Source: Bordetella parapertussis (GTDB lineage: Bacteria > Pseudomonadota > Gammaproteobacteria > Burkholderiales > Burkholderiaceae_C). Taken from it: a stretch of 7,312 bases of DNA. The stretch is from positions 1-7,312 of the forward strand of contig CAMCTC010000170.1 of NCBI GenBank assembly GCA_945878355.1, read 5' to 3'. The position numbers and the translations under genes are program-made. Positions 5,967 through 7,312 of this stretch are shown one piece after another. Under the pieces are notes generated by a model. That model was not told where the DNA came from. It made no database searches and saw only the letters and a program-made list of their open reading frames with translations. Every line of letters starts with the position of its first letter. Positions within the stretch are counted from its first letter, which is position 1.

Positions 5967-7001
5967 TCAGGCTTCGATCCGGCTGGGCATGCTCGGGTCG
6001 GGCGACATCAGGTTGCGGATCGGCGTGAAGGCAAACGGCGGCTCGGCCTTGTCGAGCGGCCGGTGAGGGTCCGGCGGCGGGTTGACCCGCACCCGCACCG
6101 CATGCATCCGCGAATCGCCGAACACCTCCATGCGCCACAGCTTGGCGATCGGTTCGCCTCGGGCGTTGCGAAAAGGCCGGTCGACGATGTGCTGGTGGCC
6201 GTCGCCGTGGATCAGCAGCACCGGGAAGGGCGCTGCATCGGCCTGCGGCAGCAAGGTCTGCTCGACGCTGCGGGCGAAACCCTCGCGAACGACGCCGCGG
6301 CGCGGCCCGCTGCGGTCCGGGTAGACCAGGGTCTCGGCCTGGGTCGCGAGCACCAACGCGCGTGCGCCCCGGTGGCGCGCCAGCGCAAAGGCTTCGGCGA
6401 TCCAGGCCGCGTTGGCGGCTTCGCGGACCCGCGCTTCGGCACGCACGTCAGCGTGGCCGTCGTCGACCGCGTTGTTCGGCCCCACGCTGTGGAAGGTCGC
6501 GAACACCAGACCCTGGGACGGCGGCCCCTGGGTCCAGCGCAGGTTCTCGACGTAGCGGCCGAATGCCGGGCTCAGGTCGGCTTGGCGCTCGACCGTGATC
6601 GGCCGTAGGCCCAGCGACTGCCGGCTGGCGAAGAAGCGCTGGCGCAGCGCCTGCAGCCGCTCGAGCGGCGCGTCGCCCAGGCGCTGGCAGTCCAGCCAGT
6701 CGTTGTCGCCGGGGGTGTAGACCAGGGCCTGGGCAAAGCGCTGGAAGTACTGCTGCTGCAGCGTGTATTCGGCGTCGCTGCAGGGGGCGATGCCGCTCTT
6801 GAAGTCGCCGACATGGATGGTCAGCGGCAGCCCCAAGGCGTTGATCTGGTCGATCAGTTGGCGGTAGGCCTGACCCTGGATCAGGTCTGGCCCGTAAGGC
6901 ATGTCGCCCAGCGCGACGAAATCGAAAGACTCGATCGCCGCCGCTTCGGCTGGCCTGTGCAGCAACGACGCCAGCGCACCCAGCGCGGCGCGGCGGCGCA
7001 T
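5967..7001 (-). CDS. Exported calcineurin-like metallophosphoesterase family protein
   Basis: This 344-residue protein has a probable signal peptide ([14 protein letters not shown], with likely cleavage near AEAAA, about residue 22), so a periplasmic location is expected. Its motifs follow the calcineurin-like phosphoesterase order: Asp33 in ALGDMPYG, Asp66 in HVGDFKSG, PGDNDW (97-102, in place of GNHD/E) and HGDGHQH (265-271, resembling the final GHxH). The usual first DxH is not visible and the middle histidine motif is unclear, so the metal site is atypical and the substrate unknown. The ATG at 6999-7001 overlaps the metG stop by one base (TGATG), which supports this start and suggests translational coupling to metG; a TTG one codon earlier is also possible. 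Downstream on the same strand are a GC-rich hairpin and the sulP remnant. Confidence 0.85.
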   Translation of the reverse strand: MRRRAALGALASLLHRPAEAAAIESFDFVALGDMPYGPDLIQGQAYRQLIDQINALGLPLTIHVGDFKSGIAPCSDAEYTLQQQYFQRFAQALVYTPGDNDWLDCQRLGDAPLERLQALRQRFFASRQSLGLRPITVERQADLSPAFGRYVENLRWTQGPPSQGLVFATFHSVGPNNAVDDGHADVRAEARVREAANAAWIAEAFALARHRGARALVLATQAETLVYPDRSGPRRGVVREGFARSVEQTLLPQADAAPFPVLLIHGDGHQHIVDRPFRNARGEPIAKLWRMEVFGDSRMHAVRVRVNPPPDPHRPLDKAEPPFAFTPIRNLMSPDPSMPSRIEA

Positions 7002-7312
7002 CAACGCACCCGCATGCCTGGCTGTGCGCCGGGTCCGGGCTCGAGCACGTACAGGCCCGGATGGGTCTTGTCGTCAGCGTCGCCGGCGGCCAACACCATG
7101 CCCTCGCTGAGGCCGAACTTCATCTTGCGTGGCGCCAGGTTGGCGACCATCACGGTGAGCTTGCCGACCAGGTCGGCTGGCGCATAGGCGCTGCGGATGC
7201 CCGAGAACACGTTGCGCAGCCGGGGCTGGCCTTGGGCGTCCAGGCCTTCGCCGACATCGAGCGTGAGCCGCAGCAGCTTGGTGCTGCCTTCGACCGTCTC
7301 GGCCTTGACGAT
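7001..7312 (-). CDS. metG: Methionyl-tRNA synthetase, C-terminal tRNA-binding domain (partial)
   Basis: The last 103 codons are present; the catalytic part lies beyond the right edge. MetG charges tRNA-Met with methionine for initiation and elongation. The visible part is the C-terminal OB-fold domain that dimerises the enzyme and binds tRNA non-specifically. It shows [47 protein letters not shown] and LSEGMVLAA, and ends in [14 protein letters not shown]. These are strongly conserved in proteobacterial MetG of the long form with this appended domain. The frame is open to the window edge with no lesion. Its TGA overlaps the ATG of the metallophosphoesterase gene by one base. Confidence 0.95.
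   Translation of the reverse strand: MVKAETVEGSTKLLRLTLDVGEGLDAQGQPRLRNVFSGIRSAYAPADLVGKLTVMVANLAPRKMKFGLSEGMVLAAGDADDKTHPGLYVLEPGPGAQPGMRVR

Noticed and set aside
7002..7004. TTG start for the metallophosphoesterase, one codon upstream of the ATG
   Set aside because: The ATG at 6999-7001 is stronger and forms the standard TGATG overlap with the metG stop. The protein changes by only one residue.

Overview
The window is GC-rich, densely coded DNA with the gene content of a betaproteobacterium. A Burkholderiales relative of the Leptothrix/Rubrivivax type fits best. The pointers are a DUF3460 gene directly upstream of scpA, a YaeQ homologue, a MetG C-terminal domain of the proteobacterial type, and several GTG/TTG starts. 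This placement rests on recognising protein families; no search was run.

Layout, left to right. On the minus strand, positions 1-4117 hold a run of genes read right to left: a DUF3460 small protein, scpA (chromosome segregation), a 170-bp gap with a terminator-like hairpin, yaeQ, a large S9A prolyl-oligopeptidase-family peptidase, and the first 17 codons of a probable GNAT acetyltransferase cut by the window edge. A 96-bp divergent spacer (4118-4213) carries a plausible sigma-70 promoter for the only plus-strand gene. That gene is a two-domain CYTH-CHAD protein (4214-5713), expected to act on triphosphate or polyphosphate. From the right edge, again on the minus strand, come the 3' end of metG and a secreted metallophosphoesterase-like protein that overlaps metG by one base (TGATG).

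The unusual part is the convergent junction at about 5676-5940. It holds a decayed 5' fragment of a SulP-family anion transporter gene. The fragment is recognisable from its first two membrane segments, but everything after the ALGGS-(V)QIGGP motif is missing. It shows a probable lost start codon (AGG after a good Shine-Dalgarno), an in-frame expansion of a GCGATG hexamer (seven perfect units) inside the first membrane helix, and a one-base deletion. Its truncated end runs into the 3' end of the CYTH-CHAD gene. The last 12 CYTH-CHAD codons and its TAG stop are antisense to the sulP remnant, so a deletion appears to have fused two convergent genes and given CYTH-CHAD a new C-terminus.

The other genes look like intact housekeeping or accessory genes. 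I see no mobile element, CRISPR array, tRNA or rRNA, and no convincing new multi-gene system. The sulP/CYTH-CHAD scar is the most notable content.
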